A DNA stretch of 64,000 bases from Corallococcus carmarthensis (GTDB lineage Bacteria; Myxococcota; Myxococcia; Myxococcales; Myxococcaceae): NCBI RefSeq assembly GCF_003611695.1, contig NZ_RAWE01000003.1, positions 62,001-126,000 of the forward strand, written 5' to 3'. Shown here piece by piece: positions 15,924-26,200 of the stretch. Below the pieces are notes generated by a model. It saw only the letters and a program-made list of their open reading frames with translations. It was not told the DNA's origin and did not search any database. The position numbers were made by a program, and so were the translations under genes. The first letter of the stretch is position 1, and each line of letters opens with the position of its first letter.

Positions 15924-15942
15924 AATTCACTCCCCGTGAATT
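15924..15942. promoter_or_regulatory. perfect dyad in the long subtilase leader
   Basis: AATTCAC (15924-15930) and GTGAATT (15936-15942) are separated by TCCCC. It is AT-rich relative to the surroundings and lies 44 bp after the sigma stop. It could be an operator for the downstream exoprotein genes or, less likely without a U tract, a sigma-gene terminator. The gap 15881-16180 holds this dyad, the next one and no ORF I can support. Confidence 0.4.
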
Positions 15943-15974
15943 CTGAGAAATATTGCATAGCTTGATTCCGGGGT

Positions 15975-15989
15975 GCGTCCTTAAGACGC
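15975..15989. promoter_or_regulatory. second dyad in the subtilase leader
   Basis: GCGTC and GACGC flank CTTAA at 15975-15989, about 190 bp before the subtilase start. It may be an operator or a leader hairpin. No function is demonstrable from sequence alone. Confidence 0.3.
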
Positions 15990-16180
15990 GAACACCCGGT
16001 GTGTGACGGACAGCACACCTCATCGCCCTGGTGGAGCAAGGCACCCGGCCTCGCTGCACCGCGCCCATCTCCGACCTTCCGCCCGAGCGCGTTCGGCCCC
16101 ACGGCCACGACGGCCGAGGCACATCCACGTGGGGCTCGCGATGAGCGCGAGGCCCCCTCACCTGCAGCACAGGAGGCCAC

Positions 16181-17569
16181 ATGCTGACAAACCAGACACG
16201 CTACAGCCGCGCCCCGGCCAAGAGAACGCAGCTCCTGCCTTGGATGGGCATGCTCACGCTGGCGTTGGGCGGATGCAGCGATCCGGTCTCGCAGGACGTC
16301 CGCACGCCGCCGGAGCAGCTGGTGAGCCGCGTGGCGCCCCTGAACGCGGCGCCCCCGGGCCTGGCCATCTCCGGTGAGTACATCGTGGTCTTCGGCTCGG
16401 AGGTGAGCACGTCCGCGATCGACACCGCGGTGGCGGAGGTCGCCCAGGCGGGCGGCGCCAACGCGCTGATGCACCAGTACGCCATCGTGCCCGGGTTCTC
16501 CGCGAAGCTGGACGCGACCGAGCTTGGCAAGCTGCGCGCCAACCCGGCCGTCGCCTATGTCGAAGAGAACGCGGCCGTCAGCATCAACACCACGTTCCCC
16601 AGCCCCGCGGACGGCACCGACCGCGTGGATCAGCGGCTGGGCCGCGACGGCACCTACAACGACCACGGCCGCACCGGCTTCGGCGTGCACCTCTACATCG
16701 TCGACACCGGCATCAACTCGCGCCACACGGAGTTCACCGGCCGCATCGGCAACGGCTACACCGCCGTCGCCGACGGGCGCGGCGTCGAGGACTGCCACGG
16801 CCACGGCACGCACGTGAGCAGCACGGCCGCGGGCACCCAGTACGGCATGGCCAAGAAGGCCCGCATCCACCCCGTCCGCGTGCTGAACTGTGGCGGTGGC
16901 GGGACGTGGGAGGGCGTCATCGCCGGTGTGGACTTCGTCCGCTCCGACTGCGCCAACCAGAGCGGCCCCTGCGTCGCCAACATGAGCCTGGGGGGCGGGG
17001 TGTCCCCCACCGTCAACGCCGCCGTCGCCAACGCCATCAACGCGGGCGTGACGTTCGTCGTCGCGGCGGGCAATGAGTCCACGGACGCCTGCACCCGCTC
17101 TCCGGCGAGCACGCCCGGGGCCATCACCGTGGCCGCCACGGACGACAACGATGGGCGCGCGTGGTTCTCCAACTACGGCACCTGCGTGGACATCTTCGCG
17201 CCGGGCGTGAGCATCCTCGGCGCGTGGATTGGCAGCACCACCGCCACCAACACCATTGACGGCACGTCCATGGCCAGCCCCCACGTCGCGGGCGCCGCCG
17301 CGCAGTACCTGACGGACCACCTCAACGCCCGCCCCACCCAGGTGGAGGCCAACATCGAGGGCTCCGCGAGCCTGGAGTGCGTCACGGACACGCGCGGCTC
17401 CCCCAACTCCTTCCTCTTCAGCGACCTGAACCAGGGCAACTACACCTGCAGCAACACGGTCGCCAGCTGCAGGGGCCTGTGCGGTGGCCCCGGCTACGGC
17501 TGCTTCTGCGAGGAGAGCTGCATCCAGTACGGCGACTGCTGCCCGGACTACGCCGACGCCTGCCAGTGA
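16181..17569 (+). CDS. S8 subtilisin-like serine peptidase lipoprotein with somatomedin-B-like tail
   Basis: This is a 462-residue lipoprotein with LTLALGGC (Cys32). An inhibitor-I9-type propeptide covers about 62-135 ([11 protein letters not shown]...[11 protein letters not shown]). The catalytic domain has Asp175 (YIVDTG), His208 (GHGTHVSS) and Ser363 ([11 protein letters not shown]), all in proteinase-K-like context. After residue about 425 a cysteine knot of eight Cys has spacing C-x3-C-x6-C-x-C-x3-C-x5-CC-x5-C, which fits the somatomedin B pattern and is unusual in bacteria. It is probably an extracellular protease with a protein-binding tail. An AGGAGG ribosome site precedes the ATG. 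It is first in a run of four exoprotein genes. Confidence 0.9.
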   Translation: MLTNQTRYSRAPAKRTQLLPWMGMLTLALGGCSDPVSQDVRTPPEQLVSRVAPLNAAPPGLAISGEYIVVFGSEVSTSAIDTAVAEVAQAGGANALMHQYAIVPGFSAKLDATELGKLRANPAVAYVEENAAVSINTTFPSPADGTDRVDQRLGRDGTYNDHGRTGFGVHLYIVDTGINSRHTEFTGRIGNGYTAVADGRGVEDCHGHGTHVSSTAAGTQYGMAKKARIHPVRVLNCGGGGTWEGVIAGVDFVRSDCANQSGPCVANMSLGGGVSPTVNAAVANAINAGVTFVVAAGNESTDACTRSPASTPGAITVAATDDNDGRAWFSNYGTCVDIFAPGVSILGAWIGSTTATNTIDGTSMASPHVAGAAAQYLTDHLNARPTQVEANIEGSASLECVTDTRGSPNSFLFSDLNQGNYTCSNTVASCRGLCGGPGYGCFCEESCIQYGDCCPDYADACQ

Positions 17570-17629
17570 CCTGAAGCCATCCCTTTTTCCGCGTCCCTAC
17601 CCCACCGTCTGAAGCAAGGAGGATGCAAC

Positions 17630-19483
17630 ATGATGCGCATGCGTCGTTATCTGGTGCTCGCTGGCGCCAGCCTGAGCCTGATGTCCGGCTGCACGTCGAA
17701 CCCCCAGGAGTCCACGCCGGAGTTCCACGGCCGCAACCAGCAGGGCCTGGGTGAGCCGGGCCAGCTGAGCCGGGCCGAGTGGACCACCTACCTCTCCGAC
17801 CAGAAGTACCTGCACTCCATCGCCAGGCCGGACGTGCGGATCCGCCTGAACCTGGCGGACCCGGCGCAGCACCGCTTCGCCCTGTCCCGCCTCAAGCTCG
17901 CGGGCAAGACGCCGGAGAACTCGCCCTACCTGTTCAAGGCCCTGGAGCAGCGGCGCCAGGACCAGGTGGCCCGGGGCTACCAGCCCGGCCTGCTGCCCCC
18001 GGAGGCGAACAGCCTGGTGGGCACGGCGGACCGCCAGGAGATGCACCTCATCGAGGAGGCCAGCACGGGTGAGACGACCGCGGTGGCCAATGACGGCCTG
18101 GGCACCGCCAGCTCCACCTTCCCGGGCGGCGCCATCTACACCTACGTCGACACCAGCTACTCGGACTCCAGCGGCAACGCGCTGGGCGACCTGGCGTGGC
18201 GCGAGGAGTTCGACGGGGGCTACAACGTCACCATCAACGCCACCGGCAACCTGGCGCTGACGACCCTCAAGCGCTACCGCGTCTCCTCCTACAAGGTGGA
18301 GGAGTCCGCCAGCCAGGGCGTCACGGACTCCTACATCTACAAGGAGGTGGGCGTCGAAGGCGGCCCCGTCGTCAACGAGGCGCCCCGCCTGGGCGGCCTC
18401 ACGGTGCTCGCGCCGCTCGACGTCGCGTTCAACGACAACCTCATCTCCGTGTGCCTCAACCGCACCTGGACCCAGGACTGCGACTACGACCTGACGGGCA
18501 ACCTGAACTCCGTCAAGCTGCCGCTGAAGGGCTCCATCTCCGTCACCAGCAGCCACGTCTTCGACGACGCCGTCATCACCCAGCTCAGGACGGACCTGAA
18601 CTCGGGCGTGGCCCGCCCGGACGCCGGCCACCTCAAGCTCATCCTCACCAACACGGGCGGCGGCTGCGACGTCACCGACGGCAACACGTTGGTGGGCAAG
18701 ATGAACCAGTTCTGGAACGGCGTCACGCTGAGCACGGACAAGAAGACCTTCTCCTGGGACCTCACGGGCGCCAACGCCGCCTTCTTCGATGACGGCTGCC
18801 GCCAGATGCAGGACTCCGCGAAGCTGACCGCGCTCATCTCCCTGCCGCTCATCTCCGCGGGCGTCAAGTACCGCTCCTCCATCACCCTGAGCAACGACCC
18901 GGACGCCATCCGTCCGGACTTCGTCTTCAAGAAGATCACCGTCACCAACAGCTGCCTGGCCGAGGGCACCGAGATCGCCCTGGCCGAAGGCAAGCCGGCC
19001 GCCATCGAGTCCCTGAAGGCGGGCGACCACGTCACCAATCCCTACAACCCGTCCCTCACCATCATGGACACGGCCGTCGGCATCGAGACGACCCCCATGG
19101 TGCGCATCCGCGACGAGGCGGGCCGCAGCCTGCTGATGACGGAGATGCACCCCATCCAGGCCGTGGCGCGCGGCATGGTGCAGGCCCGCGACCTGCGCAC
19201 GGGGGACCTGGTCATGACCCGCACGGGCCCCAGCAAGCTCACCGAAGTGAGCCGCGAGGCGTTCACCGGCAAGGTCTACAACGTCAAGGTCGGCTCCAAG
19301 GCGGAGAAGGCCCTGCTCGGTGAGGACCAGACGGCGGTCTACGCCAACGGCTTCCTGGTGGGCGACGGGCAGATCCAGAAGAAGTACGAGGCCATCGCCC
19401 AGCAGCCCAAGACAGGCGACATGCTGGCCCGGCTCCCCAGCCGCTGGCACCGCGACTACCAGCTGTCGCTCCAGCGCAAGTAA
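17630..19483 (+). CDS. lipoprotein with C-terminal Hint (Hedgehog/intein) domain
   Basis: This is a 617-residue lipoprotein (signal ending SLMSGC). The region up to about 440 is of unknown fold. Cys442 opens a Hint domain: SCLAEGTEIALAEGKPAAI and LKAGDHV form block A, TEMHP (Thr504, His507) is the TxxH block B, and ARDLRTGDLVM follows. The last part (KVYNVKVG, VYANGFLVGDG) resembles Hedgehog-type Hint ends, without the intein C-terminal His-Asn. Such domains cleave themselves at the Cys via a thioester. I infer N-terminal self-release or attachment of the lipoprotein part. It sits 60 bp after the subtilase and before a strong terminator. Confidence 0.8.
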   Translation: MMRMRRYLVLAGASLSLMSGCTSNPQESTPEFHGRNQQGLGEPGQLSRAEWTTYLSDQKYLHSIARPDVRIRLNLADPAQHRFALSRLKLAGKTPENSPYLFKALEQRRQDQVARGYQPGLLPPEANSLVGTADRQEMHLIEEASTGETTAVANDGLGTASSTFPGGAIYTYVDTSYSDSSGNALGDLAWREEFDGGYNVTINATGNLALTTLKRYRVSSYKVEESASQGVTDSYIYKEVGVEGGPVVNEAPRLGGLTVLAPLDVAFNDNLISVCLNRTWTQDCDYDLTGNLNSVKLPLKGSISVTSSHVFDDAVITQLRTDLNSGVARPDAGHLKLILTNTGGGCDVTDGNTLVGKMNQFWNGVTLSTDKKTFSWDLTGANAAFFDDGCRQMQDSAKLTALISLPLISAGVKYRSSITLSNDPDAIRPDFVFKKITVTNSCLAEGTEIALAEGKPAAIESLKAGDHVTNPYNPSLTIMDTAVGIETTPMVRIRDEAGRSLLMTEMHPIQAVARGMVQARDLRTGDLVMTRTGPSKLTEVSREAFTGKVYNVKVGSKAEKALLGEDQTAVYANGFLVGDGQIQKKYEAIAQQPKTGDMLARLPSRWHRDYQLSLQRK

Positions 19484-19509
19484 CCCCCTGTCCCCACGGC
19501 ATGGATGAG

Positions 19510-19544
19510 CGGCCACCCCACGGCTTTCGAGCGTGGGGTGGCCG
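19510..19544. terminator. 13-bp perfect stem, transcription terminator candidate
   Basis: CGGCCACCCCACG (19510-19522) pairs exactly with CGTGGGGTGGCCG (19532-19544) over a 9-nt loop. It lies 27 bp after the Hint-gene stop and before the next lipoprotein. It lacks a U tract but is the strongest hairpin in the gap. Confidence 0.6.
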
Positions 19545-19616
19545 TGCCGTTGCCGCCGTGGGGGCGCCCTTCTTTTCGCCAAGCACCCACGCGTTCAACG
19601 CCACGGAGTGAACCCG

Positions 19617-22600
19617 ATGCAGCCGTTCAAGACCTTCCTGCTCCCGCTCTTCGTCGCCCTGGCGGCGTGCGGGGATCCTCCCGAGCCATCCACCCCCGAG
19701 AAGCCCCTCCGGGTCTTGAGCGCCGAAGCCCTGGCCGAGCGCCAGCGCATCGCGAGCAGGGCCCTGGCGAAGCCCGGGGCCGTCAAGGCCTCGCTCGTCA
19801 CCACCGCGGAGGTCGCCTCGGCGCTGGACCTGCCGCCGGGGGTCGTGGCGAGCGCCTCCATCACGAGCCCCAATCCCCAGGCGACGCTGGTGGCGCCCTC
19901 CTACGGCAACATCCTGCCGCGCAGGGGCAGCTCGCTGTTCATCATGAGCACGGGCAACATCAACACCGCCAACCTGCCGGAGCCGGGCACGGACTACCCG
20001 CCCAGCGGCGTCGAAGGCGACAAGGTCGTCTACCGCGTCACGCTCAACGTGCCAGCCGGCACCAACCGGATGACCTTCGACTTCCGGTTCCTCAGCGCCG
20101 AGTCCCCCGAGTACATCGGGACGCAGTTCAACGACACGTTCACCGCGCGCGTCATCGACGGGCTGGGAACGCGCACCGTCGCGGACTCGTCGGTGAACAG
20201 CTCGCAGTTCTTCGACGTCTCCTCCACTCGAGCGGCGGGCACCGGCTACGACACGCTGTTCTCCGACGATCCGTCCGGGGTGGACTTCTTCCCGGCCACC
20301 TACCCGCCTGAAATCATGCTGTTCCCCGATGCGGGCATCACCGACTTCCGCACCGTCAACTTCGAGGTCCTGCGCGGCGGGCAGGTCACCATCGAGTTCG
20401 AGATCAGCGACCTGGGTGACGGCGTCCTGGACTCCGCGGTGGTCATCGACAACATCACCTTCACCAGCCTGGAGGTGGTCAACCCGAACCCGACCCTCAT
20501 CCACTCGTATACGGGTGCCGTGGATGAGGATCCGCTGCGGCTGGCGATGCCTTCGTCCGAGGCGATCCCCCCGGTCCAGGGCGTGGCGGCGGACGGCGTG
20601 ACGCAGGTCCTGCTGCGCACCAAGGTGCCCTCCGCCGGGTCGATGACCTTCTCGCTCAGCGGGACCAGCCCGGCCAACGGAGGCCTGGGCGCGGTCGGGA
20701 CCTCCACCCGGGCGGCCTCCGTCACCGTTCCCACCATTCCCGTGGGCGGCGTGCACTACGCGTTCGCGCTCTACACGAGCCCCCCGGACTTCAACAGCGG
20801 AGGCTTCGAGACCGTCAAGACCCGGTCCGTCACCCTCTCCGGCGCGTACACGCCGGCGTCAGGAACGGGCTACACGTCGACGGTCGAGCTCTCCATCCTC
20901 CGGCCGCCGCTGGTGCTCGTCCACGACCTCTGGTCCTCGTGCTCCGCCTGGCAGGGGGCGGACAGCATCGCCACGAGCGACCTCTTCAACACGACGTGCG
21001 CGGACTACTCCGGGACGAACTCGGCCAGCTTGACCGTGATGGCCAACGAGCTCGCGGTCCCCAACGCCATCTATGCGGCGCTGACCAAGATGCGCCAGGG
21101 CCAGAACGCCGTCACCCAGGTGGACGTCGTCGCCCACGGCGCGGGCGGCCTGCTGACCCGCAAGTACATCGACTCGGCCAACTACCGGAGCGTCGCGACC
21201 TTCAAGGAGGGTGACATCAACCGGCTCATCAGCCTGAACACCCCCCATGAGGGGACGCGCATGGCCACCGAGCTCGCCCGCATGCGCGACGACCTCAAGG
21301 CCACGGCCCCCGGAACCTGGGACCTGGTCCGGGCCGCCCTCGCGATCCCCCACAAGATCGTGCTCGACGCCCCTGAGGGCGCGGCCATTGACGACCTCAA
21401 GGTGGGCAGCGCGCTCATCAGCAACATCCGGCAGACGGACGTCCCCACGCACTTCATCACCGGCCAGGGAGCACAGCCCCTGCCCCGGACCCCCACCTGG
21501 GCCCTCCTGCCGGACGGACTCAAGGTGCTCTACCAGCAGATGGAGACCTACCACCCGGACTCCCGTCTGCTGCCCACGACGGCGGAGCGGCAGAAGCTCA
21601 TCCTGGGTTCCAACAGCATGCTGTTCTGCAACGACTCGCACGACGTCTTCGCCGGGACCGCGGAACAGCAGGGCGGCACCGTGACGGGCAGCCCGGCCAT
21701 CACCCCCTTCACCGTGGCGCTGACGAACCGGAACACGGAGCACTTCAAGGTCCAGATCAACGCGGCCCACCGGGATCGGATCCTCCAGCTGCTCAACAGC
21801 CCTGTTGGCGGGCCGAACTTCGTCGCCTCCATCCCCAGGCCCAGCACGGTTCCCACGGTGAACAGCTGCGCGGGCTTCACCGCGCTGCCAACCTCGCGGC
21901 GCGCCCCCGAGGCCATCGCCACGGCCGCCGCGGGCACCGTGGTCATCACGTCCCCCCAGCCCGGCACCGTGGTATCGCCGGGCGGCACCGTGACGGTGAG
22001 CGTCGCCGGGGCGGGAGGCTTCCAGCCAGCGACCGTCCTCATCCTGAGCGAGGGCGCGGCCTCCATCCTGGAGGCGGGGCCGTTCACGACCCCGTTCCAG
22101 GTTCCGGCGCAGGCGCTCGGCGCGTTGGAGCTCGTCGCGTTCGGCATCGACAGCCAGGGCCGGATGGTGCGCTCCGCCAGCCTCCCCCTGACCGTCAGCA
22201 GCTCCGCCCAGCTGAGCTCCATCCAGGTCCTCAACGGGGACGCGATCCTGAGAGGCCCCGGCGCGAAGCTGCAGCTGGTGGCGAACGGCAAGTACACGGA
22301 CGGCGTGGTGAGGGACATCTCCTCGCCCTCGCGAGGCACGCTCTACTCGGTCTCCAACACGGGCATCGCCACCATCACCGCTGACGGGATGCTGACGGGC
22401 GTCTCCAAGGGCATGGCCACCGTCATGGTCCGCAACGGCACGGTGCTCACCAGCATCACCCTCACGGTGGGGGACGAAAGCGCCGCGTCCTGCATCCCGA
22501 TCCGGCTGGGCGAGTACAACCTCTTCGTGCTGGAGGACTACCAGCAGGGCAACGAGGTCCAGGGCAAGCTGGCCGCGGGCCGCAACATCTCCCTCCAGAA

Positions 22601-23249
22601 CTTCTCCGTGGGCGAGAAGCTGCCCGAGACCGACACGGCCAACGTCCTGGTCGCGGGCGGGAACCTCTCCCTGGCCAATGGCTATGTCTGGGGGTCTGCC
22701 CGCTACGGCGGCAAGCTCACCCAGGAACCCAACGTCTTCTATCCCCGTGGGAACGTGGCCCGGGCGACTCCCATCAACTTCACCAACCAGGGCAGCGCCC
22801 TGCGGGCACTCTCCGCTGAACTGGGCGCCCTGCCCGCCAACGGCACCGCCACGCGCGAGTCCTGGGGTGGCGTCACGCTCACCGGCAAGGATGCGAAGGT
22901 GAATGTCTTCGACGTCAAGGCCTCCTCCTTCAAGGGCGCCACGCTGCTGTCCGTCGAGGCTCCCGCCAACAGCCTGGCGGTCATCAACATCCGGGGGACG
23001 TCCGCGACCTTCACCAACTTCGGCCACACCTTCAGCGGCGGCATCGACGAGCACGGCATCCTCTTCAACTTCCCGGATGCCACCACCCTCACCGCCTTTG
23101 ACTATGGCTTCTACGGCACGGTTCTTGCCCCGAATGCCAACGTCAGCTTCTCCGACGGGAGCTGGGTGGGTGGAATCTACGCACGCTCACTGAAAGGCAA
23201 TGCCGTCGGACAGCTCAGCCGGCTGCGGGACACAGACATCTGCAATTGA
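19617..23249 (+). CDS. choice-of-anchor L / pseudo-lipase / choice-of-anchor A lipoprotein
   Basis: This is a 1210-residue lipoprotein (FVALAACGDPP). Residues about 65-270 resemble a choice-of-anchor L domain (MTFDFRFLSAESPEYIGTQF, GYDTLFSDDPSG). An alpha/beta-hydrolase region at about 420-760 begins PPLVLVHDLWSSCSAW. Its elbow is AHGAGG with Gly508 where the lipase serine of GHSxGG belongs, so the domain is probably inactive. A Big2-like segment (about 865-950) precedes a choice-of-anchor A domain at about 965-1200 (LGEYNLFVLEDYQQ). The role may be surface adhesion or substrate binding. ATG 19617 is chosen for its lipobox. The stop TGA overlaps the next ATG by one base. Confidence 0.75.
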   Translation: MQPFKTFLLPLFVALAACGDPPEPSTPEKPLRVLSAEALAERQRIASRALAKPGAVKASLVTTAEVASALDLPPGVVASASITSPNPQATLVAPSYGNILPRRGSSLFIMSTGNINTANLPEPGTDYPPSGVEGDKVVYRVTLNVPAGTNRMTFDFRFLSAESPEYIGTQFNDTFTARVIDGLGTRTVADSSVNSSQFFDVSSTRAAGTGYDTLFSDDPSGVDFFPATYPPEIMLFPDAGITDFRTVNFEVLRGGQVTIEFEISDLGDGVLDSAVVIDNITFTSLEVVNPNPTLIHSYTGAVDEDPLRLAMPSSEAIPPVQGVAADGVTQVLLRTKVPSAGSMTFSLSGTSPANGGLGAVGTSTRAASVTVPTIPVGGVHYAFALYTSPPDFNSGGFETVKTRSVTLSGAYTPASGTGYTSTVELSILRPPLVLVHDLWSSCSAWQGADSIATSDLFNTTCADYSGTNSASLTVMANELAVPNAIYAALTKMRQGQNAVTQVDVVAHGAGGLLTRKYIDSANYRSVATFKEGDINRLISLNTPHEGTRMATELARMRDDLKATAPGTWDLVRAALAIPHKIVLDAPEGAAIDDLKVGSALISNIRQTDVPTHFITGQGAQPLPRTPTWALLPDGLKVLYQQMETYHPDSRLLPTTAERQKLILGSNSMLFCNDSHDVFAGTAEQQGGTVTGSPAITPFTVALTNRNTEHFKVQINAAHRDRILQLLNSPVGGPNFVASIPRPSTVPTVNSCAGFTALPTSRRAPEAIATAAAGTVVITSPQPGTVVSPGGTVTVSVAGAGGFQPATVLILSEGAASILEAGPFTTPFQVPAQALGALELVAFGIDSQGRMVRSASLPLTVSSSAQLSSIQVLNGDAILRGPGAKLQLVANGKYTDGVVRDISSPSRGTLYSVSNTGIATITADGMLTGVSKGMATVMVRNGTVLTSITLTVGDESAASCIPIRLGEYNLFVLEDYQQGNEVQGKLAAGRNISLQNFSVGEKLPETDTANVLVAGGNLSLANGYVWGSARYGGKLTQEPNVFYPRGNVARATPINFTNQGSALRALSAELGALPANGTATRESWGGVTLTGKDAKVNVFDVKASSFKGATLLSVEAPANSLAVINIRGTSATFTNFGHTFSGGIDEHGILFNFPDATTLTAFDYGFYGTVLAPNANVSFSDGSWVGGIYARSLKGNAVGQLSRLRDTDICN

Positions 23250-26200
23250 TGGCAGGATTCACGCGTCGGCGCGAAACCGCGACAGTGGGGGCCAAGGTGC
23301 TCAAAAATCTGAGGAGCCGCACCGCCACGGGAGGAATGCTGCTCGCCTTCTGGATGGGCTGTGCGGCGGAAGCCCCCGCTGACCATGTCCCCGGCCTGGG
23401 AACGCAGGCCGGGGACGTCACGGACGCGTCACACCCTCTGACCGTCGTCGCCAGGGACACGGAGCGCGGCGTCCCGACGCTGGCGTGGGCACCGCCGGGA
23501 CGGCCGGCCACCCACCCGGCGCTGCAAACGCCTGAAGCCGCCGCGCGGCGCTACCTGGAGCAGCACGCGGCCCTGTACCGGCTGTCTCCCACCGCGCTGC
23601 AAGCCGCCTTCGTGCACCGGGTCCACGACACGGGCCGCGGAGGCATCATCGTGGCCTTCCGCCAGCGCGTGGATGGCATCGACGTGGTCCGCAACGAGCT
23701 GAAGGTGCTGATGACGCGCGACCTGTCGCTCGTCGCCATCACCGGAAGCCTGCATGACGGCGTGGAGGGTGCACGGGCGAAGGCCCTGAGCCCATTCCGC
23801 ACGTCCGCGTCCCAGGCGGTGGCCGCCGCGTTGGGAGACCTCTACGGCATCGCGCTGGATGACAAGGCCGTGGTCGCGCAGGCGGGGGCCACACCGGCGG
23901 GTCGCCAGCGGTTCGACCTCGCTCCCGGCCGCGGGGCGAAGCGCGCGGGCGTGTCATTGGTCATCCCCGCCGAGGTCCGGCAGGTGTACTTCCCCCAGGC
24001 GGACCGGCTCGTGCCTGCCTGGGCCGTGAACGTGCTCGCGGAGCGCACCGGGCAGGAAGGCCGGCGCGGCTACGAATACCTGGTGGACGCCGGCCAGGGA
24101 GGCACGCTCCAGCGCAGCGATCGCATCTTCCATGACAGCCATTCCTACCGCGTCTGGGCGGACGCGGACGGGACGCCCCGGGATGGTCCCCTGCAGGACT
24201 TCACGCCGCATCCCACGGGCATCCCCGACGCGACGTTCGAGCCGGCCTTCGAGTCCCCGCGAAACATCACCGTGGACGGACGCGCCCATGCGGGCGGAGT
24301 GGATTCCTGGCTGCCTCCGGGCGCGACCACCAGCTCCGGCAACAACGTGTCCGCCTATGCGGACCACTTCAACCCGGATGGCTACACCGAGGGCTCCGAC
24401 ACCTGGGCCTTCGTGAATCCCGCCACCCGTGACTTCCATTACGACTACGAGCCCACGCTGGGGCCCCTGGCCCGGCCGTCGCAGACGCAGGCCGCCATCA
24501 CCAGCCTCTTCTACACGACCAACTGGCTGCACGATTACTTCTACGCCTCCGGCTTCACGGAAGCCTCGGGCAATGCCCAACAGCGGAATTACGGCCGCGG
24601 CGGCCTGGAGGGCGACGCGCTGCTGGCCGAGGCCCAGAACCAGGGGCCCAACCCCCAGGCCCGCAACAACGTCGCCATCTACGTGCCGGACGACGGCCAG
24701 GCCCCCCGCCTGGAGATGTACCTCTTCGAGATGCCAGAGACCCGGTCGCTCCAGGCCGAGGGGACGGACTACTCCACGGGCCGGGCCAACTTCGGCCCAC
24801 GCACCTTCCACCTGGACTCGCTCCGGCTCGTCGTGGCCCAGAGCGGCTCCGCGTCGGTGACCACCGCCTGCCAGGCGCTGACCAACGACGTCTCGGGCGC
24901 CATCGTCCTGGCCGACCGGGGTGGCAACTGCTCCTACGAGCTCAAGGCGGTGAATGCCCAGGCCGCGGGCGCGGCCGGCCTCATCGTCCTCAACCACACC
25001 GCGGGCGCCGCTCCACCCGACATGTTCGAGTCGGATCCACTGCTCGACCCCACCCTTCCGCTGCTGTCCGTTTCGTATGAGACGGGGCAGACCCTGAAGG
25101 GCCTGCTCGCCAGCGGGGCGGTGACCGGGACGATGATTCGCGCATCCGGCCCCGAGCGGGACGGGACGATTGACAACACCCTCGTGTCGCACGAGTGGGG
25201 ACACCTGCTCCACCAGCGGCTGGTGGACTGCAACCTGCCCGTGTGCTTCGCGCAGAGCGAGGGCTGGGGGGACTTCATCGCGCTCCACCTGATGGTCCGG
25301 GAGGATGACGGCTTCGGCTACAACGGCACCTATGGAATTGGCGGGTATGCCGCGTATGTCTTTGGCGACAGCCCCTATTACGGCGTCCGCCGGGCCCCCT
25401 ACTCCCGCGACCCCACGAAGAACGCGCTTCGCCTCCGCCACATCAGCGACGACGAGCCCCTTCCCTGGGAGCACCCGCTCCGCGACAACGGCGGGTTCAA
25501 CTCCGAGCGGCACAACGCGGGCGAGGTCTGGGCCTCGATGCTCTTCGATGGCTACCTGGCGCTGCTTGACGAGGCCCGGAAGCCGGGCTCGCGCTTCGCG
25601 TCCTTCGCGGAGGCGAAGCGGCGCATGGCGGACTACGTCGTCGCCGGGATGATGCTGGCGCCCGTGGACCCCACCCTCACGGAGCAGCGCGACGCCCTGC
25701 TCATGGCGGCCGGCAGCTGGAATCCCCAGGACCCGCGCGACATGCTCCTCCTGGCCGAGGCCTTCGCGCGGCGGGGCGCGGGCACCTGCGCCCGTTCGCC
25801 TCCGCGCAGGTCCCTGAACTTCACCGAGGTCCACGAGGCCTACACGGTCCAGGCGGACCTGCGCTTCGAGGTCGTGAAGGTGGATGATGCCCGCCGCACG
25901 TGCGACGCGGTGCCGGATGGCGTCCTCGATGCCGGGGAGGCGGGTTCCCTTCACCTCAAGGTCACGAACCTGGGGCCCGTGGCCTCCGCGGGGACCACCG
26001 TGACCGTCGCGAGCAGCCGGCCCGGCGAGGTGTCCCTCCCCACGGGCGAGCTGCCCGTGCCCCCGGTGCCGCCGCTCGGGTCCATCTTGATGGCCATCCC
26101 CATCGAGCTGGCCGCCTCACCCACGCTCCCCCGGGACGTGGAGCTGACGCTCACGCCAGGGGGCTCCCACTTCTGCCAGGCCCCCGTCCCGCTGCGGCAC

